Positions 1-8,876 of a stretch of DNA of 45,614 nucleotides are shown piece after piece. Where the stretch lies: NCBI RefSeq assembly GCF_000513195.1, contig NZ_CBVI010000088.1, positions 1-45,614 on the forward strand, given 5' to 3'. Source of the DNA: Bacteroides timonensis (GTDB taxonomy: Bacteria > Bacteroidota > Bacteroidia > Bacteroidales > Bacteroidaceae). Below the pieces are notes generated by a model that had not been told where the DNA came from, ran no database searches, and saw nothing but the letters and a program-made list of their open reading frames with translations. Every line of letters begins with the position of its first letter. Positions within the stretch are counted from its first letter, which is position 1. Both the position numbers and the translations under genes were made by a program.

Positions 1-1394
1 GGATAAGCTAGATTATTATCAATTCGATACCTGCCATCCAGATGATACCTGGTTAATCTGTGGTAAATCTCGTATGTGTATTTGATAGCTTTACCCAGCC
101 TTCCTTTTGGCAGAACTTTTGGATACTCGTTAACCAGCCACTTTTCAAAAGCAACCATGATCGGATATGATAACCGGCAGCGAAGGTCTGAACGTTCCTC
201 AAAAGAAAGATTCTCTTCATCTGCCCGTCTTTCCACATCATAGAGCATACCTATTTGCGCCAAGGCATACTCCGCCCTGACTTTATCTTCTTTTAAAGCT
301 TCCTCAAACTTTCGTCTGGCATGTGCCCAACACCCTAATGGGAGTACTCCTTTCTTGTCTTCATACATTTTATAGACTTCATATCCATCTGTCTGCAAAG
401 CACCCTGGAAGTTCTTCAATAACGGGATCACTACTTTTTGAGCCCTCGAACCATGGTCGTAGTGGAAGAATACCAGGTTCTCTATGACAGCCCTGACCAT
501 CCAGATGTAGCCTTTTACCGTCTTATGTTTTTCCTCGTTTACTATGGGGAGCGTGGATTCATCCACTTGTATATAGTCGCTCGACAAAACAATTTCCTTC
601 AAACGGTAATATAAGGGTCTGAGCAAATCAGCCGTCTGTGAGAACCAGTCATTGATTGTTGCAGTCGCTAGACTGATGCCTGATTGCTTGAACATCTGTA
701 TCTGTCGATAGAAAGGCAGGTGGTTCACATACTTGTTAACCATTAACTCTGCCAGTAAGGAGGCGCCCGCATAGCTTTTGGCTAAAGGCAAGAGAGGAAG
801 AGTGGCAGTGACAATGGGTGATTCTACCAGAGTGGATTTATCACGCAATACGTACTTGTGACGGATAATTCTGCGGACAAAGAACTCTTCGGGCTTATGT
901 TCCAATATTTCCGTAACCTCCGGTTCTAGCTCAATCCACTCTTGAGAGTTGATATTCTCCGGATAGATATGCTCCTCTATTCGGAGAATATTTTCAGGTA
1001 TAGGTTTACGTACCGGCTTGCTTTTCTCTTTCGTGATGATAGTTCGGTTCTTATAACGGGTGATTTCCTCTTCCGCCAAACGGGCTTCTTCCTTTTCCTC
1101 GGGTAGGAGTTTCAAGCCATCAAAATCCAGTCTGCGCTGCTGAGGGGCTTCTTTGATGAAACGCTCACTAGACTTACCCCAGATACGACGCTGAAGGTAG
1201 GCAACCTGATGTTCCAGGGAGATAATCTTTGGATTTTGATGATTGATAGTCTCTTCATAAGAAGATTTCAACGATTCCACGTCCGTCTTGTCTTCCAGCT
1301 TACTTTTAAGCCGGCTGTTCTCTTGGAACAAACGGTCGCGTTCGGCAAGAAGCGCTTGTATGAATGAGTCTTTATCGCTGATTAATTCTCCCAT
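1..1394 (-). CDS. tnpC: IS66 family transposase (TnpC), 3' end outside window
   Basis: This is the DDE transposase of the IS66 element. The frame is open from the ATG at 1394 to the window edge, giving 464 residues of a protein usually a little over 500. The N-terminus is a glutamate/lysine-rich coiled coil (about residues 1-60), followed by the zinc-binding-type segment and the catalytic core. Two catalytic Asp contexts are visible, YIQVDESTLPIV and LQTDGYEVY, as is the family motif GCWAHARRKF. The sequence leaves the window at LDGRYRIDNN, just before the place where the catalytic Glu is expected. No stop codon or frameshift is seen in the visible part, so the element may be functional. Confidence 0.9.
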   Translation of the reverse strand, partial: MGELISDKDSFIQALLAERDRLFQENSRLKSKLEDKTDVESLKSSYEETINHQNPKIISLEHQVAYLQRRIWGKSSERFIKEAPQQRRLDFDGLKLLPEEKEEARLAEEEITRYKNRTIITKEKSKPVRKPIPENILRIEEHIYPENINSQEWIELEPEVTEILEHKPEEFFVRRIIRHKYVLRDKSTLVESPIVTATLPLLPLAKSYAGASLLAELMVNKYVNHLPFYRQIQMFKQSGISLATATINDWFSQTADLLRPLYYRLKEIVLSSDYIQVDESTLPIVNEEKHKTVKGYIWMVRAVIENLVFFHYDHGSRAQKVVIPLLKNFQGALQTDGYEVYKMYEDKKGVLPLGCWAHARRKFEEALKEDKVRAEYALAQIGMLYDVERRADEENLSFEERSDLRCRLSYPIMVAFEKWLVNEYPKVLPKGRLGKAIKYTYEIYHRLTRYHLDGRYRIDNNLAY

Positions 1395-1456
1395 TATGGC
1401 TATCAATTATGACGTAAAGATAGCCATTGTCAATGGATTATACAACTTATTTCTGT

Positions 1457-1825
1457 TTACTTTTTGTCAGTTTTACCATGTGGATTCCATCTTCTTCGAC
1501 GAGTGCAATTACTCATATCAATACCTTGTACCATCAGCATTAAATCCTGCCAAGTTGTTTTGTAGGTATGAGTTTGTTCATCAAAAACAGGCAATTTAAA
1601 CTGGCCTTCTTCCAGGCGCAAATGATAAATCACCAAACCGCCACATTCCATATGCAAGATTTTCATGCTGCTACAGGTACGTCCTATAAAAATGAAGACA
1701 TCACCATTACGGACATCTTGCCCCATCAGGTCTTTGACAACACCACTCAGGGTATAGAAGCTTTTGCGCATATCCGTAGGATAAGGATATAGATAATAGC
1801 GCATGGAGTCATTTAGATTAAACAT
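1457..1825 (-). CDS. tnpB: IS66 accessory protein TnpB
   Basis: This 122-aa protein has the hallmarks of IS66 Orf2: an N-terminal YYLYPYPTDMRKSFYTLSG segment, then FIFIGRTCSSMKILHMECGG and a basic tail. In this family TnpB is required with TnpA and TnpC for transposition, but its biochemical role is unclear. It lies 4 bp downstream of tnpA and 62 bp upstream of tnpC, consistent with one transcript. Length and motifs look complete. Confidence 0.9.
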   Translation of the reverse strand: MFNLNDSMRYYLYPYPTDMRKSFYTLSGVVKDLMGQDVRNGDVFIFIGRTCSSMKILHMECGGLVIYHLRLEEGQFKLPVFDEQTHTYKTTWQDLMLMVQGIDMSNCTRRRRWNPHGKTDKK

Positions 1826-1829
1826 GGCA

Positions 1830-2171
1830 TCAACGGATTAGTTGGAGTAAGACTTTAAGCTGTTCGGCATCCACTATGCCTTTTACGCGCAAAGAGGTTC
1901 CGCATGGATAAAGAATTTCATATTCCGGGGAGGGCATGACGGAAGCAGAGATATCGGTAGAGGTTGAACAAGGTAAGCCGGAGACGGGCAACTTGGAATC
2001 CAGCACTATAGGAACAAAACTTTGAGCGGGCAGTTTTGACTCGCGCAGCTTCTTTTGCCAATAATAAAACTTGGCTTCGTTGATCACTTCATTGGCACAA
2101 AAATCACGGACTTTCAAACCGCTACTTTCATAACGGGAATAAATTGATTCAAACGCTTTAAGATTCCACAT
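1830..2171 (-). CDS. tnpA: IS66 accessory protein TnpA
   Basis: This 113-aa protein is the first gene of the IS66 element. Its N-terminal half (FESIYSRYESSGLKVRDFC...FYYWQKKLR) resembles the helix-turn-helix of IS66 TnpA/Orf1, a presumed DNA-binding accessory protein. The C-terminal part carries a short beta-rich LPCGTSLRV-like motif (here ILYPCGTSLRVKG), also typical of the family. It starts about 67 bp inside the inferred right terminus. The reading is complete, with no sign of decay. Confidence 0.85.
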   Translation of the reverse strand: MWNLKAFESIYSRYESSGLKVRDFCANEVINEAKFYYWQKKLRESKLPAQSFVPIVLDSKLPVSGLPCSTSTDISASVMPSPEYEILYPCGTSLRVKGIVDAEQLKVLLQLIR

Positions 2172-2246
2172 AACTTTTTTGAGGCAAAGGTAGCAGGAAA
2201 AGAAAAGAGGAAAAATACGGAGTTCACCGAATGCTTACGTTTCATT

Positions 2247-2701
2247 CGCATGACAAAGGAAACCTTTTTTTATTGATTTCAGATGAGAAATTCAGAATAA
2301 TATAGATGGATAGTGTTGGATATATAGATGCTACGGACAGGTTAATGCAATAGTCAGGAACAGTTCAATTCATGCACCCGAAATATCGGCTGATCCGTAA
2401 AAACGGATATCATCTATATCAATAATAGCAATAGCCGGGTTCTCATCCGGATTGATAACTTGCATCTTCAAGTCCAAAAGAAATCCCATTAGATACAATT
2501 TATTATCCGATGATAAGAATTAAGGATAATAGATATCCAGTAGTACATTTCCGATACTGTGACTATATGATATCCTATTTATACTCAGTATTAGTTTCAT
2601 ATTAAAAAGATTCCAGATCAGGGTATATTATAAGTACAGATCACATCTTCCCGTTCTTGACAGCCAGCAATACCGGAGGAATAGGAATACTGTCCGCAAA
2701 A
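2247..2701. other. Decayed intergenic stretch between IS66 and the propeller operon
   Basis: About 450 bp with no intact gene. On the minus strand it holds two short coding-like scraps: 2641-2700 reads FADSIPIPPVLLAVKNGKM then stop, and 2370-2489 reads a 39-aa piece. Stops interrupt every frame between them. It looks like the remains of a secreted protein gene at the 3' end of the operon. I see no clear terminator for the operon here. Confidence 0.35.
2370..2489 (-). pseudogene. Possible 3' remnant of a secreted beta-sandwich-type protein
   Basis: An ATG-to-stop stretch of 39 residues ends in AIIDIDDIRFYGSADISGA. The pattern of a hydrophobic strand followed by DIDDIRFYG resembles the last strand of extracellular carbohydrate-binding or beta-sandwich domains in Bacteroidetes, but I do not recognise the family. 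The surrounding sequence has stops in all frames, so I treat it as a fragment left by decay or by events around the IS66 insertion, not as a small gene. Confidence 0.25.
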
Positions 2702-3682
2702 TTACAGTTTATACCTTAATAAATAATCTTCATAGTGTGCATTAGTCGCATATATATATCCATTTTCTTCATCAACTACAAAATAAAAAGGAATTATATC
2801 AAATGTATATTTGATTATCGGGTTCCCTTCATAATCATAGACCTCTAAAATTCTGCCAAAAAAATTATCATCCTCCTTATGTCCGACATACAGAGCATAA
2901 AAATATTTCTTCCCCGCATAGACATTAAGATAGTGATAAGTTATATCTTCAATGTCATTAGCTATAATTTCGGGATAATGCTTACCATCATTAATTCTTT
3001 TTACTAACTTAAAATCTTTCACGGCATAGATATCTATTTGCTTTTTATAGATGTAAGGATAAACCACAAATGAATCATTTGCAGCAATAAGTCCTCTATT
3101 AGAATAGAAATAAGACTCATTACCGTCATCTTTTTCCAGTTTTATTTTATCCAGTTCAGTTTGATTCTTCAAATCATATTTTGTAATGGCAAGTTGATTA
3201 CTGCTATAATATATGAATAAAGAATCATTTATAATATTCATGAAATTATATTCATTATATTCATCATATTCACCTAATTCATACTCATCAATAAACAATA
3301 AGTTACCATCAGGCGCTAATGATATTTTTCTGATTGACGTAGGAGAATAACCTCTTATATATAAATAATCATTATCCAATGTATGGCAAAACATAGGAAA
3401 CATTTGGATCTCATCCGGACCATTTCCTTTTATACCTGTGGCATTTTTAAATGTCAATGAAGGAGTCTCATATAGGAATAATGTTGTGTCAGATTGTGAA
3501 CTTGAAATAATAAAATAGTCTCCTGATTTTGTAACGAAATCAGGAGAAAACATTTCGTTTACAGGAATCTTTTCTGCAAATACCTTTTTGCTTTCGTGAA
3601 AAACGGTTCCATCTACACGAGGTTGAGAGCATGCACTTAGCATCCAAGCTATTAAGAACACACAGGTTGAATTATATTTCAT
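2702..3682 (-). CDS. TolB-like six-bladed beta-propeller lipoprotein (paralog 4 of the cluster)
   Basis: A 326-aa predicted lipoprotein. The signal peptide ends in the lipobox LSAC, which makes Cys18 the lipidated residue and leaves the propeller tethered outside the inner membrane. Two family signatures match the other three propellers here: GIKGNGPDEIQMFP (about residues 83-96) and the last-blade motif FVVDEENGYIYATN near the C-terminus. The pattern YIYKKQIDIYAVKDFKLVKR is shared with the proteins at 5859 and 7878. It is the last gene of the minus-strand run, 31 bp after the small HTH gene. Function is unknown; I infer binding of an exported peptide or glycan. The family call (BF3164/TolB_like) is from memory of the motifs. 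Confidence 0.8.
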   Translation of the reverse strand: MKYNSTCVFLIAWMLSACSQPRVDGTVFHESKKVFAEKIPVNEMFSPDFVTKSGDYFIISSSQSDTTLFLYETPSLTFKNATGIKGNGPDEIQMFPMFCHTLDNDYLYIRGYSPTSIRKISLAPDGNLLFIDEYELGEYDEYNEYNFMNIINDSLFIYYSSNQLAITKYDLKNQTELDKIKLEKDDGNESYFYSNRGLIAANDSFVVYPYIYKKQIDIYAVKDFKLVKRINDGKHYPEIIANDIEDITYHYLNVYAGKKYFYALYVGHKEDDNFFGRILEVYDYEGNPIIKYTFDIIPFYFVVDEENGYIYATNAHYEDYLLRYKL

Positions 3683-3713
3683 CTGAGTCTAAATTAAATA
3701 AGAGGTAACTACA

Positions 3714-4157
3714 TTATATTTGCTGTATATACCGGTCCAGGCTATCCGTAGCAGATAAGGACAATTTATTCTTTATGCGCTGCTTGGTTTTCAATACCGA
3801 CTGGGAAGTGATATTGAAAAGAGCTGCAACAGCCTTGTTACAGAGTCGGGCACGCACCAGATAACACAGCTTTAATTCCTGAGGTCCTAAACAGTAATCA
3901 GCCAACTCTTCTGTCAGGCAGTTCCCATAAAACCAATCGATAACGGTAAACAGGTTTTGCCATTCGGTATCATCCCTGACAATGCCATAAGACGGATGCT
4001 GATGAAGTCGTAACAATTGGCTCATAGCCAATAATAAAGAGGATGAGCAATCTGCCAATACTGATGCTTCCTGATAGTTTTTCAGTTGTTTTGTCAGTTG
4101 CTTATTTCTGAACAGTAAGCAAGCATTCCAACCATCACTGTAAGTTTCCATATACAT
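3714..4157 (-). CDS. Stand-alone LuxR/GerE-like helix-turn-helix output domain
   Basis: A 147-aa protein with no signal peptide or membrane segment. The C-terminal half (GPQELKLCYLVRARLCNKAVA...SQSVLKTKQRIKNKLSL) matches the C-terminal HTH of Bacteroides TPR-type membrane regulators. The protein at 32006-33685 in this window has the same pattern, NEKELQLCCLLKSDFSTKEI...TVYQRKTVIRQKLGM. Here the TPR sensor and membrane anchor are missing; only a short basic N-terminal helix precedes the domain. It lies 26 bp after the O-antigen-ligase-like gene and 31 bp before the last propeller, so it is likely co-transcribed and may regulate the operon. Two in-frame ATGs (first and third codons) are possible starts. 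Confidence 0.65.
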   Translation of the reverse strand: MYMETYSDGWNACLLFRNKQLTKQLKNYQEASVLADCSSSLLLAMSQLLRLHQHPSYGIVRDDTEWQNLFTVIDWFYGNCLTEELADYCLGPQELKLCYLVRARLCNKAVAALFNITSQSVLKTKQRIKNKLSLSATDSLDRYIQQI

Positions 4158-4183
4158 CTCTTGTTTTTATAATATTTTCCTAA

Positions 4184-5857
4184 TTACTTTTCCAGTTCCT
4201 TTGCTATTTCCTCTACCTCCCTGCGCATCTCCTCAATAGCCATAGAATGAATTTTAGGCGCTTTCATCAGCACTATTCGTTTCATCTCCTCAAACTTCTT
4301 TCTATTCAGGAATTCCGGTTCGGCATATAGCTTCGCCAGTAAGTAGTAAGGATAAATCCGTCCGGGCAAACGATGGACCGAAGCCAGAAGAAGTTCCTCT
4401 GCCCAATTGTAACAACGCAGTGCCTGATAATTCTTGCCAATGACATTCTGTATCATCGGATCAGTACAATATACCAGAGCCTTATCCAGATATTTATTAG
4501 ACTCATTATAAAACCCTGCCTTATGAAGGCTATGCCCATATTCAAACAAGAATGTCCCTTTCTCTCTCAGTTGCGGATAGAGCTTATCATAAGCCGCATT
4601 TGCCGCTGTATAGGCTCCCGCATGATAAAGCATACGGGCATTCACCCAGTCCCGACAAGCATCCTTTTCCCGTTGCCACTTGTCATGAAAACCGCCTATC
4701 CATATAATAAGACAAGCAGATAAAACAACCGGTTTAGCTATTATATCTCCTATCCCACAAGCCAGCAACAAGCACACATAGGCTACAATGAAAGCGGGAA
4801 GATGCATAGGATAAGAAGAAAAAGAAAAAATAAGCAAAGCGATAATTGCGCCACATACACCGTAGCGTCTGAACTGTATCCCCGCCCATAAACAGGCAAA
4901 AGTAATCACTATCAGCATTATACAGATGACAGGTCCCTGTGTCAGAATCAATTCCAGATATTCATTGAATGCATATTCCGGACTTCCGGCCACCCGTTCT
5001 TCCCACTCGGCATAATCTCCCTGAGCAAAGTAAGCTTCCTGCGCTTCACCGTATGCAAAAGCGAATCCCTTATCACACCCCATAGGATACTTAGCTATGG
5101 CCTGGCAGGTTATTTTCCACAAAAACAAGCGTCCCAAAGCAGAGTCCGGCTTCAAGAAGAAAGCTCCGGCACCTACCACTATCAATACAAAAAGTATACC
5201 TATCCCATAAGAGATATATCGTTTTTTATACCTCCTCCATAGTATATTCCATTTACGCCTATCCCGATGCATGTATGTCACCCATACACAACCTATCACG
5301 GCAGCCACCCAAGCCGAACGGCTCATTGTAGCCGGTAATACGCAAAGAATCAGTACTCCCACTATTCCCGCCGCCACTTTTTCCAACTTCAAAGAATCGC
5401 TCACCCACTTCCATACTCCGAATTGCATATAATGATGCAGGCAGATAGGTAGTACCATTGCCAGATATCCGGCATACGGACCGGGATTAAAAAAAGAACC
5501 GGTAAGTGCATAACGAAAATGACCGGAAGCAGAAAAGCCATACAACTGATGTAGTCCCCAAACGGCTTCAATTCCTCCAAGAAGTATCAGACTCCATGAT
5601 ACACAAGCGGAAAAATACGAAAAGGATAACATCTTCTTCCAAGAAGAACCGTCGAAAAGCTGAAGCAGACAGGCTACAACGATACAACCGGCTGAAAACA
5701 ATACAGCCTTTCCAAACCAAACCCACTGCCCGATAGTTTCTCCGGCAAGAAGTTCAGGTGTTGTTACACAGACCAGGCTCAACAGAGAACAAACAGCAAG
5801 AAAGTGCAATAATGCAACAGCCGTATCCTTCATTGTATGTATCCCTAGCTTTATCAT
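4184..5857 (-). CDS. O-antigen-ligase-like polytopic membrane protein with C-terminal TPR region
   Basis: A 557-aa inner-membrane protein with about ten hydrophobic segments (residues about 10-385), then a soluble tail rich in Ala/Tyr/Leu helices (about 390-557). In the tail, repeats such as YNESNKYLDKALVYC and YNWAEELLLASVHRLP look like TPR units. The segment GSFFNPGPYAGYLAMVLP and a large periplasmic loop rich in acidic residues are typical of the Wzy_C/O-antigen ligase superfamily. That family transfers polysaccharide to lipid A or proteins, but Bacteroides members in propeller loci have no known substrate. It starts 1 bp after the upstream propeller stop, so translation is probably coupled. 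A start at codon 9 (ATG, 5833) is also possible. No polysaccharide genes lie nearby, so a role in peptide modification or export is a guess. Confidence 0.7.
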   Translation of the reverse strand: MIKLGIHTMKDTAVALLHFLAVCSLLSLVCVTTPELLAGETIGQWVWFGKAVLFSAGCIVVACLLQLFDGSSWKKMLSFSYFSACVSWSLILLGGIEAVWGLHQLYGFSASGHFRYALTGSFFNPGPYAGYLAMVLPICLHHYMQFGVWKWVSDSLKLEKVAAGIVGVLILCVLPATMSRSAWVAAVIGCVWVTYMHRDRRKWNILWRRYKKRYISYGIGILFVLIVVGAGAFFLKPDSALGRLFLWKITCQAIAKYPMGCDKGFAFAYGEAQEAYFAQGDYAEWEERVAGSPEYAFNEYLELILTQGPVICIMLIVITFACLWAGIQFRRYGVCGAIIALLIFSFSSYPMHLPAFIVAYVCLLLACGIGDIIAKPVVLSACLIIWIGGFHDKWQREKDACRDWVNARMLYHAGAYTAANAAYDKLYPQLREKGTFLFEYGHSLHKAGFYNESNKYLDKALVYCTDPMIQNVIGKNYQALRCYNWAEELLLASVHRLPGRIYPYYLLAKLYAEPEFLNRKKFEEMKRIVLMKAPKIHSMAIEEMRREVEEIAKELEK

Positions 5858-5858
5858 T

Positions 5859-6905
5859 CTATTTGTCAGTCTGTATTAATCTGTGCTGAAAGATATATCG
5901 CATGAATCCATCTTCAAAAACTCCACCAGCATAGCCATATATAGCTCCATTCCGTTCATCCACGGTAAAAGTAGTAAGCATGGCATCCAATTCATATTTT
6001 GCAATGGAACCACCTGAATAGTCATAGACTTCTACACTACATCCATTCTTGACTCCCCATTTTCCCGGACACCATACATAAAAGTAATCTTTGCCGGCAA
6101 ATATCCCGTAATTTCGATATACGGTACTCTCCGGATCATATAAAACAATGTGTGGAGCAATCTCATCGCCAACCAGTTTTTTTTTAAGTTTCATATCACC
6201 CATGTCATAGATATCAATCTGTTTCTTATAACGATAGGCATAAACTATCAGAGAATCGTTCGCTGCCATATATCCTGAATTTTCACAGAAAAAAGACTCA
6301 TTATGCTCATCCTTCTTAAACTTGATTTCCCCAATTATCTGCTGATTGTTCAGGTTAATTTTCTTAATGGCAAGTTGGCTTACTTCATTCATAACCAATA
6401 TGGAGTCCCTCACGACATGTATATCATTGTACATATCGCCAGATATAGGCAAATCATATTTTCTCTCGAAAGAGAGTTGACCTGCATTGTTCAAAGTGAA
6501 GCTTTTGACGGAAAACATTGTGTATCCCCAAATATACACTTTATCCGCCAGTGTATTACAAAACACAGGAAATATCTGGAATTCATCTTCCGCTTGCCCT
6601 TTGGAACCACCTTCATAAACGCAGTTAAAATCGGGCAGCGAATATTGATGTATCAGATTTTCGTTACTCCGCGCATCGCTCACAAACAGATAATCCCCCT
6701 TACACATCATTTTACTGAGACTGAACACCTCGTTCACCTTTACTCTCTCTGCAAACAGGGATTTCTCAACAGGAAACGATTCCACCTTTTGCTGAGGCGC
6801 AGGCTTCTGCTCTGCACATGCCATAAACAGTAAGCCAACTGATAAACACACCATTCTGTGCATCTGGAATATAGATATACGTGCATATTTACTTATTCTA
6901 TTCAT
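5859..6905 (-). CDS. TolB-like six-bladed beta-propeller lipoprotein (paralog 3)
   Basis: A 348-aa predicted lipoprotein with lipobox LFMAC. The start is uncertain: an extended N-terminus precedes the usual MxCLSVGLLFMAC signal, and internal ATGs at codons 15 and 18 would give a normal-length signal peptide. Family signatures are present: GSKGQAEDEFQIFPVF, AYRYKKQIDIYDMGDMKLKK, and FTVDERNGAIYGYA at the end. It is close to the paralog at 7878 (shared pattern E-K-F-A-E-R-hydrophobic-V-x-E after the signal, and CxYxGGxKGQAExEFQ), which points to recent duplication. It lies between the signal peptidase and the O-antigen-ligase-like gene with 31 bp and 1 bp gaps. Confidence 0.8.
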   Translation of the reverse strand: MNRISKYARISIFQMHRMVCLSVGLLFMACAEQKPAPQQKVESFPVEKSLFAERVKVNEVFSLSKMMCKGDYLFVSDARSNENLIHQYSLPDFNCVYEGGSKGQAEDEFQIFPVFCNTLADKVYIWGYTMFSVKSFTLNNAGQLSFERKYDLPISGDMYNDIHVVRDSILVMNEVSQLAIKKINLNNQQIIGEIKFKKDEHNESFFCENSGYMAANDSLIVYAYRYKKQIDIYDMGDMKLKKKLVGDEIAPHIVLYDPESTVYRNYGIFAGKDYFYVWCPGKWGVKNGCSVEVYDYSGGSIAKYELDAMLTTFTVDERNGAIYGYAGGVFEDGFMRYIFQHRLIQTDK

Positions 6906-6936
6906 ATCGTTTTTCTTTTGTTTATTAGTATCTTTA

Positions 6937-7836
6937 TCATTCTATTCTCTTCCATATTCTATCCCATCTTATCCTATCCTTCTCCCTATCTACCGACTTC
7001 CATATCCTGACAGCCTTGCCCACGATAAGAGGTTCCGGCAACAGCCCCCAATAGCGGGAATCCTGAGAGTTCATCACTTTATCTCCCGTAACAAAGTAAT
7101 AATTCTCTTTAAAGCGATAAGCATATATCACACTGTCATTCAGTAAAACGGTATCTCCACGCAAGAAGAGTTTCTTTTTTTGTTCCCACTCTATTGCATT
7201 CTTATAGAAAGCGGCATGTTCAGGATTCATTTCCACTTCATCTCCTCTAGCGGGAAGATACAAAGGGCCGAAATTCATAATATCCCAGTTTACCAATTCA
7301 TTATAAGGATAACCACTCATGACAATTCCCCAATCCCTTTCTCTCCCATTCTCTATGATACGCATCAACCCATTCTGAGAATCTACATTTCCTAACGGTA
7401 CATTACAACCGCGCACTTTATAATGCGCCTGACTTATTTCAAATGTATCGCCCGGCAATGCCACACAACGCTTCACATAATAAGTCATCAAATTCAGGCC
7501 GATACTGTCCCACTGGGCCGGATAAGGAAAATTGAAAACCAATACATCGTTTCTCTTAATCTTGCCTAATCCCAGCAGGCGGGAAATCCTAACTTCTTTT
7601 CCTTCTGCAGCATCCCAGATGTTGAAGATACGGGCACCCATCACCCACTTATTCACCAGAATGTTATCCCCCGGGAGCAAAGCAGGCTCCATGGAGTCCG
7701 AAGGAATCTTGAAAGTGGCAATACAGGTTACTTGAAGTAATACCCATAGAGCCACTAATCCACAGCCTATCAAAAACAAGTTTAGCAACTTGTCGACAAA
7801 CCAAGTGAGTTTTCTTTTTTTACGAAATGGCTTCAT
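6937..7836 (-). CDS. lepB: Signal peptidase I (S26A), cluster-encoded
   Basis: A 299-aa type I signal peptidase with one N-terminal membrane helix (about residues 14-40) and a periplasmic catalytic domain. The nucleophile is Ser48 in IPSDSMEPALLPGD and the general base is Lys122 in YYVKRCVALPGD. The downstream box VTGDKVMNSQDSRYWG is also conserved, so it should be active. Type I peptidases cut exported pre-proteins after A-x-A. A Bacteroides cell has at least one housekeeping copy elsewhere, so a second gene inside a peptide/propeller operon suggests a dedicated substrate. The NVEALA pre-peptide at 11965 carries an A-L-A site. Neighbours on both sides are propellers (41 bp and 31 bp gaps). 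Confidence 0.9.
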   Translation of the reverse strand: MKPFRKKRKLTWFVDKLLNLFLIGCGLVALWVLLQVTCIATFKIPSDSMEPALLPGDNILVNKWVMGARIFNIWDAAEGKEVRISRLLGLGKIKRNDVLVFNFPYPAQWDSIGLNLMTYYVKRCVALPGDTFEISQAHYKVRGCNVPLGNVDSQNGLMRIIENGRERDWGIVMSGYPYNELVNWDIMNFGPLYLPARGDEVEMNPEHAAFYKNAIEWEQKKKLFLRGDTVLLNDSVIYAYRFKENYYFVTGDKVMNSQDSRYWGLLPEPLIVGKAVRIWKSVDREKDRIRWDRIWKRIE

Positions 7837-7877
7837 TCAAATTACAATATAGCCTTATTTTATCAAACCATAATAAA

Positions 7878-8840
7878 CTAAAAAGCAAACTTCAAGAAAC
7901 CGTCTTCAAAAAATTCACTATTATAACCATAGATAATTCTATTCTCTTCGTCCACATCAAAAGGATTTGGCATAATATCCAAAGTATATTTAGCAATGGA
8001 ATGACCTGAGTAATCAAAAACTTCTATAATACATTCTTTTTTCTTTCCTTCACCTCTTGCATAGAAATAGCGCTTACCCACAATCAGTTCATTATAATAA
8101 ACCACACTATTTTCTAAATCACCAATTACCATGCGCGGAGTTATATCATCCTCTACAAGCCTTTTACAGAGTTTCATGCTATCCACACTATAAAAATCAA
8201 TCTGCTTCTTATACTTATATGCATAAATAATCAGAGAGTCGTTTGCAATCATAATTCCACTATTCTTATAATAGTATTTTTCAGGATGATCATCTGGCTC
8301 AAACAAAATCTGTCCCATTTCATGCAGGGTATTCAAATTGATTTTCTTTATGGCGAGTTTGTCTGTCTCATTATATATATAGAGAGAGTCTCTCACTATA
8401 TGCCTATCATTAGGAATATCGCTAGAGATGGGCAACTCATGCTTTTTTTCAAAAAAAAGATGACATGTGCTATCCATCCTAAAACTCTTAAGAGAGAATT
8501 CTGTGTATCCTCCTATATAAACTTTATCAGTCAATGTTCTCCAAATTCTGGGATAAACTTGAAACTCTTCTTCTGCCTGTCCTTTCACACCCCCTTTATA
8601 AATACACTTAAACTCAGGCAGAGAGTATTGGTACAGCATGGCATCATGATTTCTACTGTCCGTAACCAATACACTTTGCTTTTTCAGTACTATCTGCTCT
8701 GGACTTATAATCTCATCTACTCTTATTCTCTCTGCATAAAGTAACTTTTCCTCAGGAAATGGTTCCATTTCTTGTTGTAACTTTTGTTCTGTACATGCCA
8801 TTAATGTGATACAGAACAATAAAAAACAAACACGCTCCAT
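7878..8840 (-). CDS. TolB-like six-bladed beta-propeller lipoprotein (paralog 2)
   Basis: A 320-aa lipoprotein with a short signal peptide ending in LMAC (Cys16). Diagnostic motifs are YAERIRVDEIISPEQI after the signal, GVKGQAEEEFQVYPR, YAYKYKKQIDFYSVDSMKL, and FDVDEENRIIYGYN at the C-terminus. It is the closest relative of the protein at 5859. An AT-rich gap of about 250 bp with a terminator-like hairpin separates it from the DUF1573 gene. It may therefore head its own transcript, with the signal peptidase next. Confidence 0.8.
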   Translation of the reverse strand: MERVCFLLFCITLMACTEQKLQQEMEPFPEEKLLYAERIRVDEIISPEQIVLKKQSVLVTDSRNHDAMLYQYSLPEFKCIYKGGVKGQAEEEFQVYPRIWRTLTDKVYIGGYTEFSLKSFRMDSTCHLFFEKKHELPISSDIPNDRHIVRDSLYIYNETDKLAIKKINLNTLHEMGQILFEPDDHPEKYYYKNSGIMIANDSLIIYAYKYKKQIDFYSVDSMKLCKRLVEDDITPRMVIGDLENSVVYYNELIVGKRYFYARGEGKKKECIIEVFDYSGHSIAKYTLDIMPNPFDVDEENRIIYGYNSEFFEDGFLKFAF

Positions 8841-8876
8841 ACAATAAATATTTATATTGTTTAAATTCTCAACACA

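Larger units (their letters stand above)
1..2238 (-). mobile_element. IS66-family insertion sequence, cut by the left window edge
   Basis: Three minus-strand genes in the order expected of IS66 elements (tnpA, tnpB, tnpC) occupy this stretch. The right boundary is inferred: read on the minus strand from 2238 the sequence begins GTAAGCATTCGGTGAAC, and IS66-family termini usually start with GTAA. The adjoining bases 2239-2246 would then be one copy of the 8-bp target duplication. The left end and the second duplication lie outside the window, so the boundary is not proven. The element sits about 460 bp past the 3' end of the propeller/NVEALA operon. Confidence 0.85.

Noticed and set aside
4184..5857. 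Capsule or O-antigen cluster suggested by the ligase-like protein
   Set aside because: No glycosyltransferase, sugar-nucleotide or Wzz gene is nearby; the neighbours are peptide/propeller genes.
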